Shown here one piece after another: positions 8,190 through 17,150 of a DNA stretch of 64,000 nucleotides. This DNA comes from Paenibacillus sp. LS1 (lineage in GTDB: Bacteria; Bacillota; Bacilli; Paenibacillales; Paenibacillaceae). Under the pieces are notes generated by a model. That model searched no databases, had not been told where the DNA came from, and was given only the letters and a program-made list of their open reading frames with translations. Each line of letters opens with the position of its first letter. The first letter of the stretch is position 1. The stretch spans positions 1,488,001 to 1,552,000 of the forward strand of contig NZ_JAPDOE010000001.1 of assembly GCF_026013365.1 (NCBI RefSeq). The letters run 5' to 3'. A program made the translations under genes and the position numbers.

Positions 8190-11111
8190 TTAGTTTTTAA
8201 TTAAATCCAGCGTCTCGTCAAACATTTGCTTCTGTTCCTCAATCTTGTTTTCATTACCGATCACGCAGCGCTGCTGCTGTTCAAGTATGGCCGATAAGAG
8301 CTCAGCAAAACCGATAATGTCGCTTTCCTTCGTGCTTAACACTTCGTCACGTTCCTGTTGCAGATCCGCTTCAGTCACATTCGACAGATAACACTCCAGG
8401 GAGAATGCCCCTTCGCCATAAGGCGTTCTCGGCGTATCGAGATCCTGAATCGCACCAATGATATAACGCGTCATTTCCCGCTCGTCTGCCCGGAATTCGG
8501 TCAAATATTGCGGTATCTCTTCATATACTTTGTACGTTTTATCGAGATTTGGATCACGGTACGATGCAACGTAGCTGTCTCCGTTCCGTCTGAAGCCTGA
8601 CATGCAGCCATAAGCTCCGCCTTTGGCCCGGATATTGGTCCACAAGTAATCCAGAGACAGGATTCCCTGCAAGACCCGCAATGAGCCCGTGTATTGATAT
8701 CCTTTGTCGATATAATTACCCGTTTGCACCACATACTGCACCTCTGACGGGGATCGGAATCCTTCCTTATGAGTAGCCGGTGTGAACGTAAACTCTTCTT
8801 TGGCAACCTCATGTGTGAACAGCTTTGCTTTCAGATCAGACACCTGTTGCTCCAATCCTTCATATCCCTGTTCATCGGCAGTGTAACTGACAAGCAAGTT
8901 CTCCGGTCTGAAAATATACCCCGTCAACTCTTGCAGACTGGAAGATAACTCTTCTTTTCTCGCCTCAAAGTTCGCCTGAAGATCCTCAAGCCACTGGTAA
9001 AAGGCGATACCACTCACAGCTTCTCTGAAATCCGCAACCGCTGAATGTTTGGACGAAGACCGGCCAATTCCCGCAGAGTGTCCGCTATTGATCAGATTAC
9101 GTTGCAGGTTGCCTTTCATCTGAGAGATGATCTCATATAACCGCTTCGAATTATCGAATCGGGACGTGAACACGATTTCTTTGATCATATCAAAGGCAAA
9201 TCCAAGCTTGTCATACAATACTTTTGCGTTGAACTCATAGGTAGCTTTGAATTCATTGTGCTTATGCGCGTTAGCATAAGATCCAATCCCGCTATGAATA
9301 CCACCCGAATGGATGTGGATTTCATTGGACAGTTCATTGAACGAGTAGTTTTGAGTATCCACGTAACCCAGTACATTCTTCAGCAATCCTGCATACGGCA
9401 GGAGATGACGCGGCACTTCTTTGATATCGAACAACAGTCTCAGATAACCAATTCCGTTCGTGTAGAGGTTATGATGCAGAATGGTTGTGCCATCGACCTG
9501 GTTCACCGTTTGATGCAACGTAGAGGCCTTCGGTTCAATATCTTCAATGGATAACGTCGGGATGACCTGCTGCTGCTCTTTGGTTGAAGGTGTATTCTGA
9601 TACTCGGCGAGTGCTTCCGTTTTTTGAATCAACGTCTGAACTTCTTCCTCACTAAGACCAGCCTGAATGGTTTTTAGACGTGCTTTCAGCGCTTCCTCCT
9701 TGCGTGAGTTCAGCCCTTTATCCGGGGTAAGCGCCACAAAAGAAGTATGTGTGTTTTGCAATATATACTTCTCAATGAGTTGCTCGAAGTAACCTTCGTT
9801 CATTTTTGTCCGCAGTTCAGCAAATACGTCATTGGCTTCCAAATGAGTGAAAGGTGCTTCTTCATCGTACAACCAGCTTTGCAGGGAGGAGAATCCGTAG
9901 ATCAGGCCCTTCGGCATTCTGCCGTAGTCCGCTTCCCTGTGATTGAACTCATACGAGTTAATTCCTGCAAGCAGCGCTTTCGGATCAAAGCCTTCTTTCA
10001 CTACACGCTCAAGCACTTCTTTGACCGTTCCCAAGAAATCCTCTTTGCTCGCCAGATTGCTCTTCTTCAGTCCAACGGTGAATACAGGCTGATATAGACT
10101 GTCATCATACGAACCGTAGACGTCCTTCGCAATGCCTTTATCCAGCAACGCCTGCTTCAATACCGCTCCCGGAGCGTTCAGAAGGGCGTATAACAAAATT
10201 TGAAAAGAAATATTCAGTTCCTTATCCAGACTTGTGCCGATTACCGCGTTGTAGGTCAAAAAGCTGTTATCCACTTCCGATTCCGTACTTCCCGCAGAGT
10301 AAGTCTTAACCGTGTCTACCCGTTCTGCAAAAGCAGGTTGAAGTTGAATGGCAGAATCAATCTCGATTCGATCATATGCGCTCAGATAGTTTTCATCCAG
10401 CCATTGCAGCTTCTCTTCCATATCCATATCCCCGTAGAGATAGATGTAACTGTTGGAAGGATGATAGTATCTCGTGTGGAAATCCAGCAACCCCTGGTAG
10501 GTCAGGTCCAGAATAGCTTCCGGGAATCCGCCAGATTCGGAGGAGTATGTGGTATCCGGGAAAAGGGAATTCAGCACTTCTCTGCGCACCATTCGTTCCG
10601 GTGAAGAAAAGGCACCCTTCATCTCGTTATATACAACTCCGTTGTAGGTTAACTCATCATCTGCAGAGGTCAGGTTGTAGTTCCAACCTTCCTGCAGAAA
10701 TATTTTTTCATTCTCATAAATATTCGTATTCAATACTGCATCCAGATATATATCCATTAGGTTATGGAAATCGTGGTCATTACGACTCGCGATCGGGTAG
10801 ATCGTCTTATCCGGATACGTCATGGCGTTAAGGAATGTATTCAACGAACCTTTCAGCAACTCAACAAAAGAATCCTTGGCCGGAAATTTCTTGGACCCAC
10901 AGAGCACGGAGTGTTCGAGAATATGGGCTACCCCTGTATCATCTTCCGGAGGTGTGCGGAAACCGATACTGAATACTTTGTTGTCGTCCTGATTGGACAA
11001 AAGTACAATTTTGGCTCCGGATTTCTGGTGTTCCAGCAGATACGCATCCGATTTCAGTTCTTCGATTCTGCGCTCCTGTAACACCTTGTATGGCTTAAGC
11101 TGTTTCAACAT
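8190..11111 (-). CDS. M16C-family zinc metalloprotease (presequence-protease/insulinase type)
   Basis: A 973-residue protein with the inverted zinc motif HILEH at residues 63-67 in TGVAHILEHSVLCGS, and the downstream glutamate in YNEMKGAF. Length and the first-domain pattern match the PreP/Cym1 group of M16 proteases: two halves of about 480 residues that close over short unstructured peptides. There is no signal peptide, so it is likely cytoplasmic and degrades peptides. The start at 11111 is chosen because GGAGGA lies nine bases upstream; the ATG at 11132 lacks a site. It is monocistronic. Confidence 0.93.
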   Translation of the reverse strand: MLKQLKPYKVLQERRIEELKSDAYLLEHQKSGAKIVLLSNQDDNKVFSIGFRTPPEDDTGVAHILEHSVLCGSKKFPAKDSFVELLKGSLNTFLNAMTYPDKTIYPIASRNDHDFHNLMDIYLDAVLNTNIYENEKIFLQEGWNYNLTSADDELTYNGVVYNEMKGAFSSPERMVRREVLNSLFPDTTYSSESGGFPEAILDLTYQGLLDFHTRYYHPSNSYIYLYGDMDMEEKLQWLDENYLSAYDRIEIDSAIQLQPAFAERVDTVKTYSAGSTESEVDNSFLTYNAVIGTSLDKELNISFQILLYALLNAPGAVLKQALLDKGIAKDVYGSYDDSLYQPVFTVGLKKSNLASKEDFLGTVKEVLERVVKEGFDPKALLAGINSYEFNHREADYGRMPKGLIYGFSSLQSWLYDEEAPFTHLEANDVFAELRTKMNEGYFEQLIEKYILQNTHTSFVALTPDKGLNSRKEEALKARLKTIQAGLSEEEVQTLIQKTEALAEYQNTPSTKEQQQVIPTLSIEDIEPKASTLHQTVNQVDGTTILHHNLYTNGIGYLRLLFDIKEVPRHLLPYAGLLKNVLGYVDTQNYSFNELSNEIHIHSGGIHSGIGSYANAHKHNEFKATYEFNAKVLYDKLGFAFDMIKEIVFTSRFDNSKRLYEIISQMKGNLQRNLINSGHSAGIGRSSSKHSAVADFREAVSGIAFYQWLEDLQANFEARKEELSSSLQELTGYIFRPENLLVSYTADEQGYEGLEQQVSDLKAKLFTHEVAKEEFTFTPATHKEGFRSPSEVQYVVQTGNYIDKGYQYTGSLRVLQGILSLDYLWTNIRAKGGAYGCMSGFRRNGDSYVASYRDPNLDKTYKVYEEIPQYLTEFRADEREMTRYIIGAIQDLDTPRTPYGEGAFSLECYLSNVTEADLQQERDEVLSTKESDIIGFAELLSAILEQQQRCVIGNENKIEEQKQMFDETLDLIKN

Positions 11112-11331
11112 AAACTTGAGTCCTCCGTCCATAAGATTGTTTTATTGGTTTTGTGACTTATCGTTCAGCAAGGTAAAGGTAATATATGCCTATGGATAGT
11201 ATACACCATTGTTCCGTCTCTTCATAAAAGTCAGATAAATGTACCTTCTGATATGTATTATGCAGGGTTTATGTTTATGAGCTGCATGGTGATGTGGTCT
11301 GCAATGAAGTGACATTGATATTAAAAAACAT

Positions 11332-11378
11332 AAAAAAAGATCGCATGCAGCTTGGTTAACAAGCGTCATGCGATCTTT
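11332..11378 (-). terminator. Terminator after tRNA-Leu
   Basis: AAAGATCGCATG pairs with CATGCGATCTTT, with an inner CTTG/CAAG stem. On the minus strand a run of seven T follows. It could also act in the plus direction. Confidence 0.88.
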
Positions 11379-11388
11379 CTTTTTAAGA

Positions 11389-11474
11389 TGCCGAGGACCG
11401 GGATCGAACCGGTACGGTAGTCACCTACCGCAGGATTTTAAGTCCTGTGCGTCTGCCAATTCCGCCACCCCGGC
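11389..11474 (-). tRNA. tRNA-Leu (anticodon TAA)
   Basis: An 86-base class II tRNA. Acceptor GCCGGGG pairs with CCTCGGC with one G-T wobble; the anticodon arm CAGGA-CTTAAAA-TCCTG shows anticodon TAA (reads UUA); the long variable arm CGGTAGGTGACTACCG and the T-loop GGTTCGATCC are intact. The 3' CCA is not encoded. It stands alone with its own terminator. Confidence 0.96.
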
Positions 11475-11564
11475 AGGATTATGTATTTCTTGGCGACAAG
11501 AAATATCTTACCATGAACTAATTAACTTTGCAACACTTTTTATAAAAATAATCTAACATATAAG

Positions 11565-11777
11565 TTTAACTAATGATTTACACGATAACGGAGAGGACAG
11601 AAAAAACTGAAAAAGCGAAGCGTTCGCCTCAAAGCTTTCTGAAAGAAAGCCGCATCGGAAGCATACGCTATCACCGGATTTTCCCTTGAGAAAAGGGAAT
11701 CGAAAAAATCTGGGGATAACAGCGATTAGAAGGTTATTCTGTCATCGGAGTGTCAGTGTAAATAATCTTTAGTTCAA
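11565..11777. repeat. Long palindromic MITE-like repeat, copy 2 (inverted, longer)
   Basis: A 213-base element in the opposite orientation to copies 1 and 3. Its right end (AGTGTAAATAATCTTTAGTTCAA) is nearly identical to the left end of copy 1, including CGATGACAGAAnAACCTTC and ATCGCTGTTATCCCCAGATTTTTT. Its left part contains GGCGAACGCTTCGCTTTTTCAG, the partner core. An extra stretch of about 37 bases near GAAAGCTTTGAG lies between the cores. It occupies most of the gene-free stretch after tRNA-Leu. Confidence 0.78.
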
Positions 11778-11793
11778 CTTATATAAATGAAAC

Positions 11794-11900
11794 AGGCACT
11801 GCAAGCGTCAGCTCACAGTGCCTAGAAAGTCCGAGTTGCGGTCCCGGACTTCCGGTAAACCAATCTATATTAAGGGAGGTGTGAGATAAGAATACCTCCC
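11794..11900 (-). terminator. Three consecutive stem-loops downstream of the stress-protein gene
   Basis: Three perfect hairpins follow one another: GGGAGGT/ACCTCCC (11874-11900), AAGTCCG/CGGACTT (11827-11851) and AGGCACTG/CAGTGCCT (11794-11823). On the minus strand the last is followed by GTTTCATTT, so it is the likeliest terminator of the gene at 11938-12387. What the other two do is not clear. Confidence 0.5.
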
Positions 11901-11937
11901 GAACATTAAAGAAACCTAAAATCAGCCTTAAATTAAA

Positions 11938-12387
11938 CTAAAAAAGTAAAATAGGTCTAACACGAGCCGCTTCTTCCTCACTGCACTCCACGATAACCAA
12001 GATATGGTCCTTTAACAGCCAATCTTCGTAATACCGCGCATCCTCCTCCGAGATTCCCGCTTCAGTCAGTGTAAGCACCAAATCATCGGTCTCACTCCCA
12101 ATCTCATTACCAGCGAGTCTACGCACTGCATTTCCGATCGACACCGTCTGATCCATTCGCTTCCCCAGACCAGCCAATATGCCTTTCAGAGCGCCAAAGG
12201 CACCATCTGTTCCCGCACCCTTCAAAGGTTTGGGCAGCCCCGTCTTCTCGCTTACCAGCTCCAGATTGAGCTGCTCCTTCGCCACCGCTCCCAAATATTT
12301 ATCCTTGATGCCTTCCTCTTTCACCTGATTCAGCATCAATATAGCCTCGTTCTCGGTACGGGCCAGCCCAATAATCAATTGTGTCAT
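11938..12387 (-). CDS. General stress protein 17M-like (YflT-type) protein
   Basis: A 149-residue soluble protein. The N-terminus TQLIIGLARTENEAILMLNQVKE and the following ...GIKDKYLGAVAKE resemble the domain of YflT/GSP17M, in which an alpha-beta unit is followed by a Gly-rich middle (here GAGTDGAFGALKGILAGLGK). The C-terminal half (LTLTEAGISEEDARYYED) carries the usual helix with an ARYYE-type motif, then a strand ending VIVECSEEEA. These proteins are induced by general stress; no biochemical function is known. AAGGAGGGG precedes the ATG. The family call is from pattern memory only and is moderate. Confidence 0.6.
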   Translation of the reverse strand: MTQLIIGLARTENEAILMLNQVKEEGIKDKYLGAVAKEQLNLELVSEKTGLPKPLKGAGTDGAFGALKGILAGLGKRMDQTVSIGNAVRRLAGNEIGSETDDLVLTLTEAGISEEDARYYEDWLLKDHILVIVECSEEEAARVRPILLF

Positions 12388-12594
12388 TCCGTTCCCCTCC
12401 TTTTACCCTAATATAACCCCGTAATCCCCATTCAAAAACGGATCGTCCACAGCTAAGACAAATCACCTAGAAGAATGTTGATTTCTCTTCTGGAAATCTA
12501 TACCTAGTTCTGATAGACTAGATAAAGAAGACAAATTAACCATTGAAAACATTGACATATGGATTTAACATCTCATAATCAGGAGCAATGACTT

Positions 12595-12819
12595 ATGAAA
12601 AAAGAGGTAGAAATTGCCATCCGGCGCAAACAACAGATCATGGTTCGTAATACAAGCGGTCAGACGGTAACTGGATTTCCCGAGCGTACAGCCGATACTT
12701 CCATTCTCTCCTTACGTACCGTTCACGGAAGCCTGTGGATACCGTTCGATGAGGTTGAACATGTTACTCGCTTGTTAAGCATCCGGTCTCATCATTTAAG
12801 CGGAATGCAACTCGTATAG
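12595..12819 (+). CDS. Small conserved hypothetical protein
   Basis: A 74-residue basic protein (starts KKEVEIAIRRKQQIMVRN) with AGGAG nine bases before the ATG. The body alternates short hydrophobic strands (VTGFPERT, SILSLRTVHGSLWIPFDEVEHV), suggesting a small SH3- or Sm-like barrel. No membrane segment or signal peptide. The layout GxL/F-x-x-W-IPFDEVEHV loosely recalls the N-terminal part of the unknown protein at 4516-4935 (VSFDNIAMI), but this may be chance. Family not recognised. It is a single gene with a terminator at 12895-12930. Confidence 0.6.
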   Translation: MKKEVEIAIRRKQQIMVRNTSGQTVTGFPERTADTSILSLRTVHGSLWIPFDEVEHVTRLLSIRSHHLSGMQLV

Positions 12820-12894
12820 TCGGATCTGTAATCATAGAAATCAGTTCTTGTATAGATACGTCAGCAACATCTATTTATGCCAGCACTTCATACC

Positions 12895-12930
12895 AAAAAA
12901 AACCAGACGCATGAACGTCTGGTTTTTCTC
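12895..12930. terminator. Bidirectional terminator
   Basis: AACCAGACG and CGTCTGGTT flank a short loop, with A-run before and T-run after. It serves the plus gene at 12595-12819 and faces the convergent nuclease gene. Confidence 0.88.
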
Positions 12931-13012
12931 TTCCACTTTTCCTGTACCCTACTGAAACTGCGACACAACGAAGGCCTTATTATCCTTTTTGCTGTCCATG
13001 CATATCCTGTCG

Positions 13013-13495
13013 TTACTTCACTACAAACTTCACTCGTGTTCCATCTGGATATGTACTTAACTGATTCCCTACCCATGAACCTGCACCGCGATTATCTTTT
13101 GGCGTAATGTACTGGATATCTGCGCCTGTGCCTCCCTCAGCGCACATCGCCATAGGCCACTCGTCCCGATCCTTACCCTTTTTGACCGGAACACCCTTAA
13201 GTGATAAATCCCGATTGCCTTCCGCGCCACTACGATCAATGGTGCATACATCCGAATGCCCAGCCTTGATGGCAGCCTTAATATGGTTGGCTGTTTCGGG
13301 ATAGCGCTCTGAAGGGAACGTAATGGTGTGGTCTACACTCTTGTTAGTGCTCCCGAATGGAGAGGGTATCTCATCCGGCCATTCTCCCCCAGCCCAGGCA
13401 TAGAGGGCTACCAGCAGCATCGCTACCAATGTCAGTACCTGCTTTTTGAAGCCTTGCTTACCTTTGCGCTTACGTCTTGTGCGTCTCTTACTCAT
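13013..13495 (-). CDS. NucA/NucB-domain deoxyribonuclease, membrane-anchored or secreted
   Basis: A 160-residue protein: a very basic N-terminus ([17 protein letters not shown]), a hydrophobic segment at about residues 18-37 ([17 protein letters not shown]) serving as signal or anchor, then the NucA/NucB domain. Its motifs are [14 protein letters not shown], the [13 protein letters not shown] loop and the C-terminal [10 protein letters not shown]. subtilis NucB of this family is a sporulation-induced secreted DNase that breaks biofilm DNA; NucA acts in competence. Here the strongly basic N-terminus is unusual. The start at 13495 has GGGGGAG seven bases upstream. Confidence 0.88.
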   Translation of the reverse strand: MSKRRTRRKRKGKQGFKKQVLTLVAMLLVALYAWAGGEWPDEIPSPFGSTNKSVDHTITFPSERYPETANHIKAAIKAGHSDVCTIDRSGAEGNRDLSLKGVPVKKGKDRDEWPMAMCAEGGTGADIQYITPKDNRGAGSWVGNQLSTYPDGTRVKFVVK

Positions 13496-13562
13496 GCTGT
13501 GTCTCCCCCATTCAACACTTGCATTATAACAGAACGCCCGTTCGTAAAACAATCCAATATAA

Positions 13563-13591
13563 TAAAAAAACAGCCGAGACCGCCCGGCTGT
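13563..13591 (-). terminator. Terminator after LOV histidine kinase gene
   Basis: ACAGCCG/CGGCTGT stem, followed on the minus strand by seven T. It is 14 bases past the kinase stop and upstream of the nuclease gene. Confidence 0.88.
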
Positions 13592-13604
13592 CATGCTTGA
13601 TTCA

Positions 13605-14753
13605 TTATCCTACATTGGGAATGGCCTGTTGGCGCAGCAATGGCAGTGTAACCTCAAACTGTGTACCTTTCCCTTCAATACTCTCCACCGAAATCTGACC
13701 ATTCATCAGTTCCAGCAGCTCTTTGCAGATGGTCAGGCCAAGCCCGCTTCCACCAAATCGACGTGCATGGGAGATATCCGTCTGGGTAAATGCGTCAAAC
13801 AATTGTTCGATCTGATGCTGAGGAATACCAATTCCTGTATCACGCACAGAGAATACCAATACAACGGTATCCATCCGTTGTTGCCTCACATCCACCTGTA
13901 ACTGCACTTCACCCTGTTCCGTGAACTTGACTGCATTACTCAGCAAGTTATCCAGTACCTGCCGAAGTCTTAGCGGATCACCGATAAGCACATCAGGAAC
14001 ATTCAGATCAGCATGACAGAGCAAACGAATTTGTTTATTCCGTGCCGCAGGTTCATGTGTCTTCACAATCTGTTGAATCAGCTTCAGCGGCTGAAATTCA
14101 ATGTTTTCGACATCCATTTTACCTCTGCCCAGCTTCGCCATATCCAGGCTATTGTTAACGATGTTCAGCAGCGCCTCACCCGATTGACGTGCAAGCTCAA
14201 GATATTCTTTCTGCTCATCCGTGGTTTCACCCATGCTGGCAAGTTCAATCATACCCATAATGCCGTTAAGCGGGGTACGAAGCTCGTGATTCAGCTTGCC
14301 GATGAACTCCAATTGCCCTCTGCTGTTCATCTCAGCCATGGAAGTTGCAAACTTCAGCTGCTGATCGGCATACTTTCGTTCTGAAATGTCGTATTGAATC
14401 CCCACAAAATACAGACACTCTCCTGATTCATTAAAGATCGGATCAATATTCAGTTCGTTCCAGAACTTCTGGCCACTTTTTGTATAATTTAAGATATCAA
14501 TCTTAATGGACTCTTGTTTTTTTAATGCATCACGAATCTGTATTACTGTCTCGGGGTCTGTATCCTGTCCTTGCAAAAACCGACAATTCTGTCCGACTGA
14601 CTCTTCATACGTGTATCCTGTCAGCCGGGTAAAATGTTCATTTACATACATGAGCGGAAGCTCAGGCAGGGTAGCATCGACCACCGTAACGGAGGATTTC
14701 ACTTTCGAGATGATAAATTCCCATTGTAATGAGAGTTGATTATGTTGGCTCAT
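13605..14753 (-). CDS. LOV-domain blue-light sensor histidine kinase
   Basis: A 382-residue soluble kinase. Residues 15-130 are a PAS domain with the LOV signature [13 protein letters not shown]; Cys57 is the cysteine that forms the flavin adduct in LOV photoreceptors. NELNIDPIF and [13 protein letters not shown] complete the fold and closely resemble YtvA of Bacillus. A short linker leads to the HisKA helix with His156 in [10 protein letters not shown], then the ATPase domain with [10 protein letters not shown] (N box), DTGIGIP and GGSGLGL (G boxes). No receiver domain and no response regulator gene lies alongside, so the partner is unknown. AAGGAGG precedes the ATG at 14753. Membrane segments are absent, as expected for a light sensor. 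Confidence 0.92.
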   Translation of the reverse strand: MSQHNQLSLQWEFIISKVKSSVTVVDATLPELPLMYVNEHFTRLTGYTYEESVGQNCRFLQGQDTDPETVIQIRDALKKQESIKIDILNYTKSGQKFWNELNIDPIFNESGECLYFVGIQYDISERKYADQQLKFATSMAEMNSRGQLEFIGKLNHELRTPLNGIMGMIELASMGETTDEQKEYLELARQSGEALLNIVNNSLDMAKLGRGKMDVENIEFQPLKLIQQIVKTHEPAARNKQIRLLCHADLNVPDVLIGDPLRLRQVLDNLLSNAVKFTEQGEVQLQVDVRQQRMDTVVLVFSVRDTGIGIPQHQIEQLFDAFTQTDISHARRFGGSGLGLTICKELLELMNGQISVESIEGKGTQFEVTLPLLRQQAIPNVG

Positions 14754-14958
14754 GCCTTCCTCCTTCATCTCACACACGTTAATGTTTATATATTCAGCAT
14801 TCGTACTTTATATGGAGATACAACTGATCAGATGGTATGTGTTGATATAGAAACAATATATTTTAATTGTAACACAGTTATTCAAGTCATGTGGTTTATG
14901 GGTAATAGTTGATAACTAACATTCGACAATAACCTAACTGTCATCAGGAGGAACACAC

Positions 14959-15027
14959 ATGAAATTCCTGTTAATTATCATCATTATTATTCTGATCGTA
15001 GTCATTTTTTCCAGACGCAAACGTTAA
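14959..15027 (+). CDS. 22-residue hydrophobic membrane peptide
   Basis: The peptide is MKFLLIIIIIILIVVIF followed by SRRKR: one transmembrane segment of Ile, Leu and Val with a positively charged tail. AGGAGGA stands seven bases before the ATG, which is why it is taken as a real gene in spite of its length. The layout fits small regulatory membrane proteins that bind larger membrane complexes, and also type I toxin peptides; no antitoxin RNA is evident. A second small membrane protein gene follows 38 bases later. Confidence 0.6.
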   Translation: MKFLLIIIIIILIVVIFSRRKR

Positions 15028-15065
15028 GATGGATTCGTTATGTAAGTTAGGAAAGGAAGATGGGT

Positions 15066-15254
15066 ATGAGAACCCTCTTTTTTATATTCATGGTACTGTG
15101 TATCATCAATCTCTGTTTCCCAAAATTCGGCTGGTATCTGCGGTATGGCTGGATTTCCCGGGGTGAAACTGAACCCAGCAGACCTTATATGGCTATGGTC
15201 AGAATGACCAGCCTGTTGATGTTGCTTATCGCCTTCACACTCGCTATGGCATGA
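15066..15254 (+). CDS. Small two-helix membrane protein (DUF6199-like)
   Basis: A 62-residue protein with two membrane segments (about residues 3-18, TLFFIFMVLCIINL, and 44-60, LLMLLIAFTLAMA) separated by PKFGWYLRYGWISRGETEPS. The central FGWYLRYGW...EPS pattern recalls DUF6199, a family of small membrane proteins of unknown role. The start at 15066 is preferred to the ATG at 15060 because AAGGA then stands eight bases upstream. It probably shares a transcript with the 22-residue peptide before it. Confidence 0.65.
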   Translation: MRTLFFIFMVLCIINLCFPKFGWYLRYGWISRGETEPSRPYMAMVRMTSLLMLLIAFTLAMA

Positions 15255-15399
15255 ACTATAGACATCCGAAAACAACTGTCCTATTGGGCAGTTTCTTTTT
15301 TTTGTGATGAAATGACGGGAAAATGATAACTTTGTTTGTGGTGCGAAGATAACAATGCCCGTAATATAGACATATCGTTTCGGAAAGGACATCATTGGC

Positions 15400-16623
15400 A
15401 TGAACATCGCATTTTATCCATACTGGGCGGCCAAAACGCTGCTCTCGCTCATTAATGTCATATATATCATGGTTATTACTACGTTTATTTATAGTCAGAC
15501 TGGATCCGTACTCTACGCCGCCATGTTTCCGTTCATTCGGATCATCGCACGTATAACAGCAGGATTTACTTTGCCATTACTTGTGAAGCGTTTCTCATTC
15601 TCCAGACTGCTGATCAGTATTCCCATAGCCAAAGCATCCCTTATGACTGGGATAGCGATTTCGTTGAATCACTTGACCTCACAACTGCCACTTCTGTTGA
15701 TCGGGGTTGTCATTCTATCCTTTTTGGAAGGATGGGAATCTCCGTTACTGGATACTTTAACGCCACGGTTGGTTCAGGGAGAAGATCTGGTGAAGACCAA
15801 TAGCCTCCTCTCTTTCTCCAATCAGACGGTGAGCATTGTCGGGTTCGCCATGACGGGATTTGCCGTGATGAACTGGGGAGCGTCACAGACCTTCTGGGCA
15901 GCTACAAGCCTGTCCTGGGCCGTTCTGATCTTCCTAATTGCCCTTGGATCGCTCACACGGGATATAGAACAACCCGAGAAGTCGATCGTCACACGGAATG
16001 TACTGCGAAAAGGCTGGAGCATGCTTTGGAAAAATCCATCCTTACGACTAATCACACTTATGGACATCGCCCAAGCTCTTGCGGCGTCCATCTGGATCGG
16101 AGCGATTACGCTGGCCTTTGCGAAAGAAGCTCTGGCACGAGGAGAAGGTTGGTGGGGACTCATGAACTCGAGTTACGCTTCTGGAACCATGCTTGGAGGT
16201 ATTCTGGCTCTGGCTCTGGCCAAACGGATTCAGAAGCACTTGATCGCCAGCATGACCATGGGTTCTCTTCTCCTCAGCCTGATGACCATCGTTTATGGTC
16301 TCAACAGCCTGCCATGGCTCGCGCTGGCGTTATGTATACTTATGGGCCCTGTCTACCAGATTCGTGATATGGCTCAACAGACAGCGTTTCAGAGAAGTGT
16401 GCCCGCTGAATCCTTGTCCCAGGTTTACGCCGCACATGGCGTCCTGATCTCCACAGTTATGAGTGTATCCATAATCATCTTTGGTCTAGTCGTCGATCTC
16501 CTAGACGTTCGATGGGTATACCTTATCGGTGGAGCCTTGTTTATCGTGTCTGCGATATGCTCTATATCGTTGAACCGGGTGCACAGGAACGAGCATATTG
16601 TTAAGCATACGAAAAATATGTAA
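15400..16623 (+). CDS. Major facilitator superfamily transporter
   Basis: A 407-residue protein with about 12 hydrophobic segments in two halves. The first half has IYSQTGSVLYAAMFPFIRI and a loop LPLLVKRFSFSRL between helices 2 and 3; the second has GWWGLMNSSYASGTMLGG. The order matches drug-efflux-type MFS proteins (the MFS_3 or EntS-like group), in which the long loop after helix 6 is near residue 200. Substrate unknown. A GGAAAGGA site lies upstream of the ATG. It is monocistronic and convergent with the DUF1904 gene. Confidence 0.88.
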   Translation: MNIAFYPYWAAKTLLSLINVIYIMVITTFIYSQTGSVLYAAMFPFIRIIARITAGFTLPLLVKRFSFSRLLISIPIAKASLMTGIAISLNHLTSQLPLLLIGVVILSFLEGWESPLLDTLTPRLVQGEDLVKTNSLLSFSNQTVSIVGFAMTGFAVMNWGASQTFWAATSLSWAVLIFLIALGSLTRDIEQPEKSIVTRNVLRKGWSMLWKNPSLRLITLMDIAQALAASIWIGAITLAFAKEALARGEGWWGLMNSSYASGTMLGGILALALAKRIQKHLIASMTMGSLLLSLMTIVYGLNSLPWLALALCILMGPVYQIRDMAQQTAFQRSVPAESLSQVYAAHGVLISTVMSVSIIIFGLVVDLLDVRWVYLIGGALFIVSAICSISLNRVHRNEHIVKHTKNM

Positions 16624-16625
16624 AT

Positions 16626-16652
16626 CAAAAAGACGAGCAACATCTGCTCGTC
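16626..16652 (-). terminator. Terminator between MFS and DUF1904 genes
   Basis: GACGAGCA/TGCTCGTC perfect stem; five T follow on the minus strand. It starts a few bases after the MFS stop and may work in both directions. Confidence 0.85.
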
Positions 16653-16662
16653 CCTCATAACT

Positions 16663-16992
16663 TCAATCCAATCGATAATCTGTCAGCGGCTTGCCTTGTT
16701 TATAATACAAAGTGGGTGACAATATATTGAAGAAAATATGCACATCCGGCATGTACGCTTCTTCCAGAATAGCCTGCAACGACGATGCAATCCGATTATG
16801 AATCTCCTGATCACGTTGAAACATCAAAATCTCTATAGAAGCTGGAGAAGGTGTTAGCGCTTGTACATCATGACGCTCTGCCTTCATTCTCTCCTGTGGA
16901 ATATGAGTAATTAGGGCCATCTTCTCTGTAATTTGGGGTACAACTTCCTCTAGCTGAGGACCTGTGAATCCTTTAAAGCGAATAAACGGCAT
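16663..16992 (-). CDS. DUF1904 family protein
   Basis: A 109-residue soluble protein starting MPFIRFKGFTGPQLEEVVP, with the middle EILMFQRDQEIHNRIASSL and the end VHIFFNILSPTLYYKQGKPL. This pattern matches DUF1904, which has a fold related to tautomerases (an N-terminal strand followed by a helix, Pro1 after Met removal). No function is established. The start at 16992 follows GAAGGGA. A longer reading from 17043 adds 17 residues without a ribosome site. Confidence 0.75.
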   Translation of the reverse strand: MPFIRFKGFTGPQLEEVVPQITEKMALITHIPQERMKAERHDVQALTPSPASIEILMFQRDQEIHNRIASSLQAILEEAYMPDVHIFFNILSPTLYYKQGKPLTDYRLD

Positions 16993-17095
16993 TGCTATCC
17001 CTTCAATCTCTGTTAATAGTCTCTTATGTGATTTTAAGCACATTGTTTTCAGTTGTCAAATGTCATTGTTAGCATATGTTGCTTCTTATAATAGG

Positions 17096-17124
17096 AAAAG
17101 CCCCGCTGAGGTATCCGCGGAGCC
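17096..17124 (-). terminator. Terminator after the second YjcZ-like gene
   Basis: GCTCCGC pairs with GCGGGGC (one wobble), then TTTTCC on the minus strand. It is 27 bases past the stop. Confidence 0.6.
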
Positions 17125-17150
17125 ATTGCCTGCACGATTCTATACGCGAC

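Noticed and set aside
12888..13076. Small minus-strand frame over the terminator at 12895-12930
   Set aside because: It reads through the hairpin and lacks an SD; the translation is terminator sequence.
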